64,000 bases of DNA from Lotus japonicus (lineage: Eukaryota > Streptophyta > Magnoliopsida > Fabales > Fabaceae), in the NCBI RefSeq assembly GCF_012489685.1, contig NC_080046.1, positions 39,581,176 to 39,645,175 of the forward strand. The letters are read 5' to 3'. This document shows, in pieces, positions 11,596-22,753 of this stretch. Within the stretch, counting starts at the first letter, position 1. Each line of letters starts with the position of its first letter. The translations under genes were made by a program, and so were the position numbers. The notes under the pieces are model-generated. The model was not told the origin of the DNA. It made no database searches and was given only the letters and a program-made list of their open reading frames with translations.

Positions 11596-14488
11596 ATGGT
11601 GAGTCAAACCAGAAGAACTACTGCAGATGCAACCCAGTTCCCTCACATGGTAGTTGGTCTGGCAACGGGTCAAAGGGGCCCTGAGAATCCGACACAAGAT
11701 CAAGGTCAAGCTCAAGAGCAGATTATTCCAATTGCAGAACGGGGTTGTGCCGTTCACTGCGTATATGCTCCTGAGGAACTTCAAGTCCTGGCAGAATGGA
11801 GATTCGACCTCGACAACCTGGCTACAAATGGGTATGATCTTCGTCCTGAAGTCCAAGTTCAAGGTTGGGGAAATTACTTCAACAGACTTCGAGGACCGGT
11901 GTATGATAAACTGATTAAGGAATTCTGGAAGCACGCCGACTGCGATGATACTCAGGTGGTATCTTACATTCTTGGAAGAAAGATCATCATCACAGAGAAG
12001 TCCTTCGTGAACTTGCTGGGTGCAGACACTGCTTTTGGGTATCGTTTCCAACTCACGGAATCGAAGCTGAAACCTAGCACCAAAGATACAATCAACCAGG
12101 CCCTGTACACCAATTACAAACCGGGCAAGACGAATTACAAGGTGATGGACCTTCATCCCAAGCTCAGGATCTGGCACAAAATTTTGCTCCACTGCATAAA
12201 CCAGAGACCAAAGGGCAGTTCCCCAGACTACATCAACTTCAACCAGAAGGTGATGTTGTTCTTCATCCAAGACCAGAAGAAGATCTGCCTTCCCTACTTC
12301 CTGTTCTCCTACTTGAAGGAATGTATCCGGAAGTCTCGTACCACTGCCTCCATCAAATCAGCGATCAAGTATATTCCCTTCGGGAGACTTTTGTCTGATC
12401 TCTTCATTGAGAGTGGCCTCGTTCAAGATCTGATAAATGCTGGATGCACAGAGGATCTGACCACCATTGTCAGTGATGTCTTCACGGCAAACTCTCTAAA
12501 GAAGATGGGCCTAATCAAGAAGAAGATTGCTCCTGCCCATGAAGACACATCTTCTGAGATCAGAAAGCAGAAGGATGCCTCTGAATGACTACCCTCTGTG
12601 GACACAGGCTGACAATCCTGACGCCATTAGGTGCTATGTTGAAGACCTAAGGGCTCAAGGATTCGAAATTGATCTCGATGACTTCTTCAGCAGACTGCCA
12701 CCAGCTCCAGAATTTCCTTCTCCTCCCAAGAAGAAAGTTCAGAGGAAGATGATCCTAGAAGATTCTTCTGAGGAATCAGATGTCCCTCTGATCAAAAAGA
12801 AGAAGGCTGGTCAATCCAAGAGGAAGCAAGATGAAACCAGCAAGCCTGATGATGGTGATGATGGTGATAATGAGGATGGTCCTCCTAAGAAGAAGAAGAA
12901 GCAGGTCAGAATTGTGGTGAAGCCTACTCAGGTGGAACCAGCTGCTGAAGTGATCAGAAGGACTGAACCTCCTGCCAGAGTGACAAGATCATCAGCACAT
13001 TCAAGTAAGTCTGCAATTGCTTCTGATGATGATTTGAATTTATTTGATGCACTCCCCATATCTGCCATGCTCAAACACTCTTCAAATCCCCTCACTCCTA
13101 TTCCTGAATCCCAACCAGCTGCACAAACCACCTTTCCACCACATTCCCCAAGGTCTTCGTTCTTTCAACCTTCCCCTACTGAAGCACCTCTCTGGAATTT
13201 GCTCCAGAACCAACCCTCTAGGTCAGAAGAACCAACCTCTCCCATTACCATTCCATACAATCCATTAACTTCTGAACCCATCATTCATGAACAACCAGAG
13301 CCTACCCAAACAGAACCTGGACCCAGAACCTCTGATCACTCTGTCTCAAGAGCATCAGAACGACTGACTCTCAGACCTACGGATACAGACTCTTCCACAG
13401 CCTTTACACCTGTATCCTTCCCAACCAATGTTGCTGACTCTTCTCCCTCCAATAACTCTGAATCCATTAGAAAATTCATGGAGGTCAGAAAAGAAAAGGT
13501 GTCTACCTTAGAAGAGTATTATCTCACTTGTCCAAGCCCTAGGAGATATCCTGGCCCTAGACCTGAACGTCTAGTTGACCCAGATGAACCTATCTTGGCC
13601 AATCCTTTACAAGAGGCAGACCCTTTGGCTCAACAAGCTCACCCTGCCCCTGACCAACAAGAGCCTATTCAACCAGAACCTGAACCAGAACAATCTGTGT
13701 CTAACCAATCCTCGGTTAGATCACCCCATCCTCTGGTTGAAACTTCAGAACCTCACCTTGGAACCTCTGAACCCAATGCTCAAATGCTTAACATTGGCTC
13801 TCCACAAGGTGCCTCTGAAGCCCACAGCAGCAATCACCCAGCCTCTCCTGAAACCAACCTCTCCATAATTCCTTATACTCACCTCCGACCCACATCTCTC
13901 TCTGAGTGCATCAATATTTTCTATCATGAAGCCTCTTTGATGCTACGCAATGTGCACGGTCAGACTGACCTAAGTGAGAATGCTGAACGTGTGGCTGATG
14001 AGTGGAACAATCTGGGCACTTGGCTGGTGGCTCAAGTTCCAATTATGATGCAGCTCCTGCATGCAGAGGGAAGTCAGAGGATTGAGGCTGCAAAGAAAAG
14101 GTTTGCTCGAAGGGTGGCTCTTCATGAACAATAACAGAGACATAAGCTTCTTGAAGCTATTGATGAAGCCAAGAGAAAGAAAGCTCAAGCAGAAGAAGCT
14201 GCACGTCAAGCAGCGGCTCAAGCTGAACAAGCCAGATTAGAGGCCAAACGACTTGAAGCTGAGGCTGAAGCTCTTAGATGCCAAGCACTTGCACCAGTAG
14301 TGTTTACTCCTGCTGCTTCTGCTTCCATTCCAGATCCTCAAGCTGCTCAGAATGTTCCTTCCGGTTCTACTCAGTCAAGCTCATCCAGACTCGACATCAT
14401 GGAACAGCGTCTTGACATTCATGAATCCATGCTAATTGAAATGAAGCACATGATGATGGAACTTCTGCGTCGAACTGATAAACCCTAG
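11596..14488 (+). pseudogene. SIRE envelope-like ORF, one frameshift and one stop
   Basis: Starts at ATG 11596 (context AAAATGG). The first frame gives 330 codons to TGA 12586-12588; coding then continues in the +1 frame from about 12575 to TAA 14132-14134 and resumes in that frame to the natural end at 14486-14488. The N-terminal part is a globular, moderately charged region also seen in the older copy. The middle is rich in Lys, Pro, Ser and Glu, and the end is an alanine/glutamate coiled coil (EAIDEAKRKKAQ...). Its function is unknown; envelope-like is the historical name for this SIRE position. I see no convincing membrane anchor. Confidence 0.82.
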
Positions 14489-14639
14489 TTTTAGGATCTC
14501 TTCGTTTTTCTTTTTCTTTCACGTTGTTTTATTTTTGTTAACTTCTGTTTCTGTTTATTTTATTTATTCTACTTTGTTCGTTTGTGATTATCTATGCATA
14601 TCTATATATATTTGTGTCACATATGTTTGCAACAATCTT

Positions 14640-14645
14640 TTTATT
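14640..14645 (-). terminator. AATAAA polyadenylation signal of the antisense gene
   Basis: AATAAA on the minus strand, about 45 bases after the stop of the antisense ORF. A plain match to the canonical signal in AT-rich DNA, so it gains weight only from its position. Confidence 0.45.
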
Positions 14646-14688
14646 CATAATATCTTTATGTTTACATCATACATTCTTTCCCTAAAGT

Positions 14689-15081
14689 CTAGAATGGAGG
14701 ATCCCTCCTCATTCTTCTGCACTCCTGGCGCTGCTCTGACCTATCCTTCTCCAGACGCTCCAGTGCATGCTGGATGCTGTCGAGCCTGTCCTTTAGCTCA
14801 TCCCTCTCCAGAATCTCTTCTGAAGTCTTGAGCTTCTCTTCCAAACTCTCTTTTTCTTCCAGCAGCTTGAGTTCAAGCCGGCTGAGTTCTTGCACCTCCT
14901 CCACGAAGGCAAGAAATTCCCTCAGGTCTCTCTTCAACTCTGGACGCAGGTCCTCCTCCAGCAGTGTCCGTGTTAGCTCCGAGATGGTCGTTGTACCCTC
15001 TGGATGCCTGATGTTAAGGAACAAGTCCTCCTCGAAGGCCTTCTTCCTCAGCTCTTCTAGTGCTACGATGTATGATACCAT
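14689..15081 (-). CDS. Antisense coiled-coil protein of the SIRE element (130 aa)
   Basis: An intact 130-codon ORF on the strand opposite to gag-pol, between the envelope-like ORF and the 3' LTR. The start context is strong (AAAAAAATGG). The predicted protein is rich in Glu, Leu, Lys and Arg with heptad-like spacing, for example LEEKESLEEKLKTSEEILER, so a long alpha-helical coiled coil is likely. The sense-strand shadow frame is only a serine-rich low-complexity run, which favours the antisense frame. A TATA box lies 56-63 bases upstream and AATAAA about 45 bases downstream. No known domain recognised. Antisense extra ORFs have been reported in some plant LTR elements; I cannot assign this one to a family. 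Confidence 0.65.
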   Translation of the reverse strand: MVSYIVALEELRKKAFEEDLFLNIRHPEGTTTISELTRTLLEEDLRPELKRDLREFLAFVEEVQELSRLELKLLEEKESLEEKLKTSEEILERDELKDRLDSIQHALERLEKDRSEQRQECRRMRRDPPF

Positions 15082-15136
15082 TTTTTTCCTTACTGAAAAT
15101 TGTTCGAGGTGTGAAGCTTACCTCTCTCTCCAACGC

Positions 15137-15144
15137 TTTATATA
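15137..15144 (-). promoter_or_regulatory. TATA box for the antisense ORF
   Basis: TATATAAA on the minus strand within CTATATAAAG, ending 56 bases before the antisense ATG. That fits a transcription start some 25-30 bases upstream of the start codon. Confidence 0.55.
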
Positions 15145-15885
15145 GGCTTCACTTTCTCTCTGAAAGTTAATGCTCCTACAGTTTCTCGAGGTTAAGTTCT
15201 TGGTAACTGACCCTTCTCTTTACTCCCTTGACCGGTGGTAAACGTTCTTCTCTTGCATTATCTCTTCTATTTATTTCGCCTAACTCTGATTCTTGCATCG
15301 TTTTCATTTTCTTTAAACTTAGACCTTCTCTAAGGGGGAGTACCTTGTACTTCAAGCTAAGTTTTTCACACCCCAAGCTTTTTGCTTATGACAAAAAGGG
15401 GGAGTACACCCAGTTTTTGATGTGTAAGATGTGTTAGTGTGATTTATTTTTTCTTTTGGAGAATTTAAGAGTTCCACCTTCATGACCATAGATGTGTCAC
15501 TAGGCAAATACAAGGAATACATTTCACTTCTTCTGAAGTGATTCTAGTTGACTCTGATACCCAAGACTCTGATACATTGTCCGTGACTCTGATTACTTAT
15601 GCGCTCTGATTACTCGATTTTCATCTATGTCATAAGTTTTTCACTCTGAACTCTTATATCATTTAGCTCAGAATCTAGACTTTACTAACGTTTTCATCAA
15701 GTATTAGATTCAGGGGGAGCTAAGCTCAGAATCAAGCAGTGACTTGAATTCAGAATGAGCAAGATAAACTATTCACATCAGGATAAGTCTTATTCTATAT
15801 CTCTAAACTCTGAGTGAATTCAGTTTAATGTTTAAGAATTGTTCATCAAAAATCTTAGTTTTGCCATCATCAAAAAGGGGGAGAT
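15145..15885 (+). other. Non-coding 3' region with repeated polypurine-like tracts
   Basis: GGGGGAG occurs at 15334-15340, 15398-15404, 15713-15719 and, as the true polypurine tract AAAAAGGGGGAGA, at 15873-15885 next to the 3' LTR. Multiplied polypurine-like motifs have been described as a hallmark of Sireviruses. Otherwise no gene seen. Confidence 0.75.
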
Positions 15886-17096
15886 TGTAAGATCAAGTTT
15901 TGATCTAGTAGTACAACTCTATATTTTGATGATTACAAGTTAACCTTTTGATATGAACAATTGTGGTACTCTAACGTGTTTTTCTGAGTGTGCTATTTAC
16001 AGGCTCTGACCTCAACTCAATCTCACACAAATCAGAAGCACTGTGTATAAAGAGCGACCCAAGCAACGCTTTCGCATTCACCATGTTCAGTATGAACAGT
16101 GGAAAAGCTTCAGAAGTTCTGAAGTTATACAAACTCTGATGTGGACTCAGTCACTAGAAGCTCTGAAGATCCAGAAAGTCTGATAACCAAGAAACACTGA
16201 AGGCTCAGATATTCTGATGGTGTAGAAGACTCTGAAGATCCAAAAGCTGATTAGTGAAATTCTGTTGTCCAGAAGCAAGATACTCTGAAGACCATGTTCT
16301 TCCCTCTGAGTTCAGAATCAGAAGAAACAATGGTCAGAGGATCTGGGCTTTCCCTCTGACTCTGATCAACCGGCTTCACAAGTTCCAATATGAAGCATCC
16401 CCTGATCAGAAGTCTCCTAGGTTTAAAGGTCAAGTCGCTATCCAAGTACAAAAGCAACTGTACCTTCCTGACGACCTACCTAACAGTCTCAGACACAGCA
16501 GAAGCTGGATTTTCCAGAACTGCCCTCCAACGGTAGCATTTCCCATGCAACGCTCAACCCTAATCCTTGGAGTATATAAAGAGGCTGAAGACTGAAAGAA
16601 ACGGCTAGAAGCATTCACATACGCGCAAGACAAACTTAAATTCTTCTAAGCTTTCTTTCATCTGAAATTCATTGAGTTTACTATTAGCTTTTTAGAAGCA
16701 AATCTCTTGTAAACAATTCTTTGATAAACAGTTTGTTTAGTTCCTTTAGGAGATCAAGGTTGATCGGATCCTAGAGAAGACTAAGAGAGTGAATCTTAGT
16801 GTGAGCTAAGTCAGTGTAATTGTTAGTCACTTGTAGGTTTCAAGTGCAGTTGTAACTCTTACCTGATTAGTGGATTGCCTTCATTCTAAGAAGGAAGAAA
16901 TCACCTTAACGGGTGGACTGGAGTAGCTTGAGTGATTTATCAAGTGAACCAGGATAAAATCCTTGTGTGCTTTTCTATCTCTTATCTTTAGCACTTAAGT
17001 TCTCGAAAGATTTGTCAAAATCTTTAAGGTGGAAGTTTTATACTGAAAACGTTATTCAAACCCCCCCCCCCCTTTCTACCGTTTTTCATACCTTCA
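15886..17096 (+). repeat. 3' LTR of the young SIRE element
   Basis: Same start and end as the 5' LTR. The clear differences seen by eye are one G/A near the start, one T/C in the middle, and a C-tract near the 3' end that is longer here (12 C, against 6 C then TC in the 5' LTR). Confidence 0.96.
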
Positions 17097-17101
17097 GAGT
17101 C
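17097..17101. repeat. Right target-site duplication GAGTC
   Basis: Matches 4967-4971. The older element's integrase sequence resumes here in reverse orientation. Confidence 0.95.
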
Positions 17102-18186
17102 TTATTCAGAATTAGTCTCACAGAGATTCTGTTCTGAATGTAACATGCTGTGTTTACTGCCTCTGCCAAAAAGTGCTTAGCCATGCCAGTTTCTTGGAGC
17201 ATGGTTCTAGCCATCTCCTGAAGAGTTCTGTTCTTCCTCTCAACAACCCCATTTTGTTGAGGAGTTCTGGGACAAGAGAAATCATGTGCAATTCCATAGG
17301 AATCAACCAGACTCTCAAACTTGTCATTCTCAAACTCTCCACCATGGTCACTTCTGACATGCACAATCCTACAAGCCTTCTCATTTTGCACTTGGGCTAT
17401 GAAGGTAGAGAACACAGAATGAGACTCATCCTTGCGGGTTAGAAATTTTACCCATGTCCAACGGCTATAGTCGTCAACAATGACCATCCCATATCTCTTG
17501 CCACCTATAGACTCAGTTTTCACTGGTCCAAACAGGTCGATATGCAGAAGTTCCAACGGCCTTGAGGTCGAGACAACATTTTTTGCCTTGAAAGGGACTT
17601 TTGTGAATTTGCCTTTCTGACATGCTTAACAAAGAGCATCTGAAGAAAACTTCAGAGTGGGTAAGCCCCTGACAAGGTTAAGCTTACTCAGCTGAGAAAT
17701 CTTTCTCATGCTGGCATGCCCTAACCGTCTATGTCATACTCATTGCTCCTCATTAACAGAAAGAAGGCACTTCACATTCTGAGATTCCAACTCAGATAAT
17801 CTGATCTTATAAATGTTGTTCTTATAAATGTTGTTCTTCCTCTTGCGGTTAAACAGAACAGAGCCATCGATCTGACTTACAGCCAGGCAGGACTTTTGAT
17901 TGAAAATAATATCATAACCCTTGTCAGCTAATTGACTTATAGACAATAAGTTATGAGTTAAGCCGTCTACCAATAAAATATTGGCAATGCATGGACTACT
18001 ATCAACACAAATAGTACCAGTACCAACAATTTTACCCTTTTCGTTGCCACCAAAGCCAACTTCGCCTCCAGGCTTAAGTTTTAGCTCTTGGAACATACGT
18101 CTTTCTCCCGTCATGTGACGCCAGCATCCACTGTCCAGATACCATGATTGGTGTTTCAGTGGAGCCATCAAGGATATCTGCAACAT
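17097..18186 (-). pseudogene. pol: Older SIRE element: protease and integrase N-terminal part
   Basis: Minus-strand continuation of 2940-4971. The protease motif WYLDSGC is present with the next residue changed from Ser to Trp (SGCW). The zinc-binding region follows with at least three nonsense codons around 17735 and 17627; two are tryptophan codons turned to TGA (TGAGTATGA versus the expected TGGGTATGG). The integrase core is then open at 17556-17097 (HIDLFGP, SDHGGEFEN). The frame is +1 relative to the preceding gag frame, as in the young copy. Truncated at 17097 by the nested element. Confidence 0.9.
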
Positions 18187-19963
18187 AGATAATCTTATCC
18201 TTAGGTACCCACTTTCTGGGTCCTCTCTTGTTAGTTACCCTAGAGGTTCTGATCACCTTGGGTTTCTCAACATGATAGTGTAAAGAAATTTTAGCATAAT
18301 ACTTAGACATGGAGAATGTTCCCTTTTTGAGAGGGGGGTTAGCAACTTTGACAGGTAATGGCTCAGACAATATAGTACCTGAGGGTTCAAAGAATTCATA
18401 TAAAGATTTAGCCTTAGGCATAGGAGGCTCATTTATATTGGGTTTAGAATAGCCAATGCCATGCATTCCATTTCTGCTTACGGCATAGATCATTGAAGCC
18501 ATTAAGCTTCTGTCTACGCTTTTGGCCAGGAATCTTTGAAAGGATTTTTCATATTTAGATTCATGTTTACTATCAGAGGCATCACAAGCAATTCTTTCTT
18601 CTAATTTAGCAATCTGGTTCTTAAGCAAAGAGTTGGAATTCACTAAAGCATGATTATCATTTTTCAACTCAGAGACAATTTTCTCATGTTCAGAAGGAGT
18701 CTTAAAAGCAGCAGAGAAATCCTTTTTCAACTTTTTATGCTTAGTCAATAAAGAGTTATACTTATCCATAATATCAGACAAAGCATGTTTTAGTTCAGAG
18801 GTTGAGAAAGAAGCGAATACCTCATTTTCATCGTCTAAGTCAGGATCTTCTTCTGATGCTGAGTCAGAGTCAGTTTCATCTTTTGACTCTGCTTTTTTAT
18901 CTTTGACAATAGCCATGAGCCCTTGAACTTCACCATCAGAGTCAACATCCTCTGACTCTGATTCGTCAAAAGTCACCATCAGACTTTTCTTTGTCTTGAA
19001 GTGCTTCTTTGGCTTCTTGTCATTTTTCAGCTTTGGACAGTCACTCTTGTAGTGCCCTGATTCTTTGCACTCGAAACATGTGACTTCCTTGATTGAGGAC
19101 TTCTTCTGGCCTGATGAGGATTCAGACTTTCCTTTGGCCTTTCCAGAGCCTTTGTACTTGCTCTGCCTGTGCTTCCAGATGCGGTTGAGCTTTTTTTATA
19201 TCAGAGTCAGCTCATCTTCATCAGAATCTTCTGATGCTTCGTCAGATTCTTCTGCTTCAGCTTGGAGAGCTTTTGACTTCTCAGATTTTAAGGCTATAGA
19301 TTTCTTCCTCAGATCCTGCATCTCTGACCGCTTCAGCTCATGACATTTCAGAAAGCTGATGAGTTCTTCTAAACTCATATGCTCAACATCTCTAGTAAGC
19401 TCTATTGAAGTCACTAAAGGCATCCAGCTTTCAGGAAGACTTCTGATGACCCTTATGACATGATCTTTTGTGGTGTAGCTTTTGTTGAGAGGTCTTATTC
19501 CAGCTACAAGCAACTGAAATCTGGAAAACATATCATCAATGGACTCGTTAGGCTCCATGATGAAGGATTCATACTTCTGGATCAAGGACAGCGCCTTTGA
19601 TTCTTTCACTTTCTTGTTTCCTTCATGAGACATCTTCAAGGAATCAAAGAGGCCTTTGGCAAACTCACGATCTGTAATCTTTTGATACTCTTCATAGGAA
19701 ATAGAACTAAGAAGAATAGCTCTTGCTTTGTGGTGCTGTGAGTAAAGCTTCTTTTGCTCAGCAGTCATCTCTGATCTGGAGATCTTCTTGCCATCTGCAT
19801 CAACTGGACGCTCATAGCCATCCACAATGATATCCCAGAGATCTGCGTCGAAGCCCAGAAAGAAACTTTCAATTCTGTCTTTCCAATACTCGAATCTTTG
19901 ACCATCGAACATGGGAGGCTTTGCATTGTAACCATCTTTTTGCGTTTCACTGGTGGTAGCCAT
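18074..19963 (-). pseudogene. gag: Older SIRE element: Gag with one nonsense codon
   Basis: Starts at ATG 19961-19963, just after the primer site; MATTSETQKDG matches the young copy's start. Capsid-like region, then a stop at 19196-19198 where the other copy reads Ser, then zinc knuckle (CFECKESGHYKSDC, near 19045-19086), acidic repeats and coiled-coil-like tail to 18074. About 110 bases of the end overlap the pol frame, as in the young copy. Where the young copy has TGA (7397), this one has a sense codon. Confidence 0.88.
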
Positions 19964-20021
19964 TTGTTTTTCACACCTGCCCGGATCACTGAACACTGTT
20001 AGGTGTGGTAATCAGATTTGC

Positions 20022-20035
20022 GCTCTGATACCAAT
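20022..20035 (-). other. Primer-binding site of the older SIRE element
   Basis: The minus strand reads ATTGGTATCAGAGCGC immediately downstream of the LTR, the same as in the young copy. Confidence 0.88.
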
Positions 20036-21221
20036 TGAAGGTATGAAAAACGGTAGAAAGGGGGACTTCCACCTTAAGATTATGGCAAATCTTTCGAGAA
20101 CAAATAAAGTGCTTAAGATAAGAGATAGAAAAGCACACAAGGATTTTATCCTGGTTCACTTGATGAATCACTCAAGCTAGTCCAGTCCACCCGTTAAGGT
20201 GATTTCTTCCTTCTTAGAATGAAGGCAATCCACTAATCAGATAATTGTTACAACTGCACTTGAAACCTACAAGTGACTAACAATACACTGACTTAGCTCA
20301 CACTAAGATTCACTCTCTTAGTCTTCTCTAGGATCCGATCAACCTTGATCTCCTAAAGGTAAACTAAACAACTGTTTAGGAAATGTTGTTTACAAAGGAA
20401 TTGCTTCTAAAAAGCTTGTAGTAAACACAATGAATTCAAATGAAGAAAGAATGCTTAGAAGATTTGAATATAGCTTGCGCGTGTGAGATTCTTCCAACCG
20501 CGTCTTTCAATCTTCAGCCTCTATATATACTCCAAGGATTAGGGTTTGAACACTGCATGGGAATGCTACTGTTGGAGGGAAGATCTGGAATTTCCAGCTT
20601 CTGCTGTGGCTGAGTATGTTAGGTTAGGTCGTCAGGATAGTACATTTGCTTTTGTACTTTGGATAGTGACTTGACCTTTAACCTTGTTTGACTTCTGATC
20701 AGAGGAATGCTTCGTGTTGGAACTTGTGAAGCTTGTTGATCAGAGTCAGAGGGAAGCATGGATCCTCTGACCGTTGTATCTTCTGATTCTGAACTCAGAG
20801 GAGAAGTACTTGGTTTTCAGAGTCATCTTGCTTCTGGACTTCAGAGTCTCCACTTATCAGCTTCTGGATCTTCAGAGTCTTCTACACCATCAGAACATCT
20901 GAATCTTCAGAGTGTCTGGGTTGTCAGAATGTCTGGATCTTCAGAACTTCAAGTGAGCTGAGTCCATATCAGAGCTTGAATAACTTCAGATCTTCTGAAG
21001 CTTTTCTACTGTTCAGATTGAACATAGAGATTGCGAAAGCGTTGTTAGGGTCACTCTTTAAGCAAAGTGCTTCTGATTTATGTGAGGTTGGATTAATGTC
21101 AGAGCCTGTAAGAGCACACTAAGAAAAACATGTTAGAGTACCACAATTGTTCATACTAAAATGTTAACTTGTAATCATCAAAACATAGAGTTGTACTACT
21201 CGATCAAAACTTGATCTTACA
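20036..21221 (-). repeat. 5' LTR of the older SIRE element
   Basis: On the minus strand it starts TGTAAGATCAAG at 21221 and ends ATACCTTCA at 20036, about 1186 bp. Clearly diverged from the young copy's LTRs but the same family; TATATATA-type promoter near 20520-20530. The right edge cuts a coding sequence that continues at 21222. Confidence 0.93.
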
Positions 21222-21682
21222 AATTTGAGCCATATGTTTCTGAAATATCTGATGACCTTGATGCTATTGAATCTATTATGAGGAAGAGTGTCAATGATAG
21301 GTATGGACTGAAAGATGAAGCTGAAATTTCTGGTGTTAAAATTGCAAAATCAGATTCCAAAAAGGCTGCTACTGAGGTTGTACTTCAGAACACTGCAGCT
21401 GTTGTTGATGAGAAGCTAAATGGTTCTAAAATTCAACCCAACCTTGAATCTGCTGAAGTAGTTGATCTTACAATTACTGAAGACGAATTTGAGATTTCCC
21501 CCACTCAAGTGGCAACTATCAGTGAATCAGTTGATATAATTGACTTAAGCAAGGTGAATGAGGATGCTGAAGTTTCATCTAAAGAATTTATTGATTTAAC
21601 CAAGGTTATTGATGTTGAGGTTTCATCTGTTCAGAATGTTGAAGAGGTGGAGGTTTGGGAAGTTGTTGATCTCTCTACATGA
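21222..21682 (+). pseudogene. 3' end of an unidentified host gene, 5' side cut by a retrotransposon
   Basis: A coding frame is open from the LTR junction (first full codon TTT at 21224) to TGA at 21680-21682, about 152 codons. It begins FEPYVSEISDD and passes an internal ATG at 21278. The tail holds four short motifs of the type VVDLT, IIDLS, FIDLT and VVDLS, each near acidic residues. These resemble SUMO-interaction motifs (hydrophobic core plus acidic flank). No enzymatic domain seen, and I do not recognise the gene. The 5' exons should lie beyond the old element's other end, left of the window, if it is a single insertion. It is most likely a disrupted gene; expression from 21278 cannot be excluded. 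Confidence 0.6.
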
Positions 21683-22748
21683 GAGAATAATGTCCTTTAT
21701 GTGTTTAGTACTTTCATATTATTATGTGTGGTGGTTTAATTTACTAGGACTCTTATTAGTCTATAATGTGGACTCCCAATATTATGTGCTGAAATTGGAC
21801 CATGTTTTGTTTGTTTTGTAACATGTGTATCACATAGACTAGGAAGAGTCCCTGTAGTGTTGTTTGTCATTATTGTTGTATTGTGTTTGAACTGTGGTGG
21901 AATCTATCTAATGAAGAATATATTTATGGTATTTTTGCTTTTCCAGTTATACTATCCAAAGTAACATGATTTATGGTATTAATATATTTTTCTAATACAA
22001 TTATACTGAAAATTCTAAGTCAATCAATCAAATTATATGTTTTGAACATAAATTTATTTGATCTTCATAAAGTATATCAGGCTCTTATTATTTTTTACAT
22101 TATTTGGTCTTGAGAAATGTATACTTTTTTTTCTGGGAAGTAAGAAATCTATACTCATGGCTTTTCAATTTAGTCAATACCATTTAATAAAAGTTTCCTG
22201 TTTTACTTTGTCTTGAACTAAAACTGACCAAAATCTCAAACGTTCATGTAACTTTTGTGTTCATTCCCATTAAAAATTATATTAAACTAAATTAACAATC
22301 AGATATGTAACCAAAAAAATATAGAAGAAGATATGATCAAATAAAATAAAACAAATCAAATATGTATTTTCATTTAGCCTTTTCTCATATTCCATATTTC
22401 CACACTATATCTAAGCTAAATATTAACTTTTTACTGTTGTAGATATTTTGTAGTTATAATATTCTATGCTAAAGAAGAAGGAAATAAAATTTCAAAACCT
22501 TTCAATTTCTCATTCATGAGACACGCGTTCATGACCTCCCAATCAACAGCTTTAACGTTTCATTTCACTTTTCCATAAGCATCCACATTCTATCATATAA
22601 GAAATTGCCAATTCCAAAACCAGTGCACTCCAGATCTCTCTCCTTCACGGCTTGCTTCCTATTCCATCTGAGGTATGTCTTCCAAATACATTGTAAATGA
22701 ATCTCTTTTAATGGTTGGCATTGTTTGTCTTCCAATATCTTCAAGGAG
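21683..22748 (+). other. AT-rich non-coding DNA
   Basis: Probably 3' UTR of the preceding fragment followed by intergenic or intron sequence. Near 22640-22680 a CT-rich stretch ends CCATCTGAG|GTATGT, which looks like a splice donor and could be a leader exon of the B3 gene further right; unproven. Confidence 0.4.
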
Positions 22749-22753
22749 CAAAC
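22749..22753. repeat. Target-site duplication CAAAC (left)
   Basis: Repeated at 30383-30387 on the other side of the solo LTR. Confidence 0.9.

Larger units (their letters stand above)
4972..17096 (+). mobile_element. Young full-length SIRE-type Copia retrotransposon nested in the older one
   Basis: Complete structure of 12,125 bp: two LTRs (1207 and 1211 bp) starting TG and ending CA, 5-bp duplication, initiator-Met primer-binding site, gag, pol, envelope-like ORF, an antisense ORF, several polypurine-like tracts and 3' LTR. Aligned by eye, the LTRs differ by about two or three substitutions plus length change in a C-tract, so insertion is recent. Even so, gag, pol and the envelope-like ORF each carry stops or a frameshift. 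Autonomous movement by this copy is therefore unlikely. Confidence 0.96.
1..21221 (-). mobile_element. Older SIRE-type Copia retrotransposon, minus strand, split by a nested element
   Basis: On the minus strand the order is 5' LTR (20036-21221), primer-binding site, gag, protease-integrase, reverse transcriptase-RNase H, then an envelope-like ORF running off the left edge. Its 3' LTR is not in the window. The body is interrupted at the integrase by 4972-17096; sequence resumes exactly after a 5-bp duplication. All reading frames carry stops or frameshifts, except the reverse transcriptase part, which is open. The order with an extra ORF after pol is that of the Sirevirus lineage of Ty1/copia. 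It inserted into a host gene whose 3' end remains at 21222-21682. Confidence 0.92.

Noticed and set aside
14774..15145. Plus-strand serine-rich frame of 123 codons
   Set aside because: Low-complexity shadow of the antisense coiled-coil ORF.
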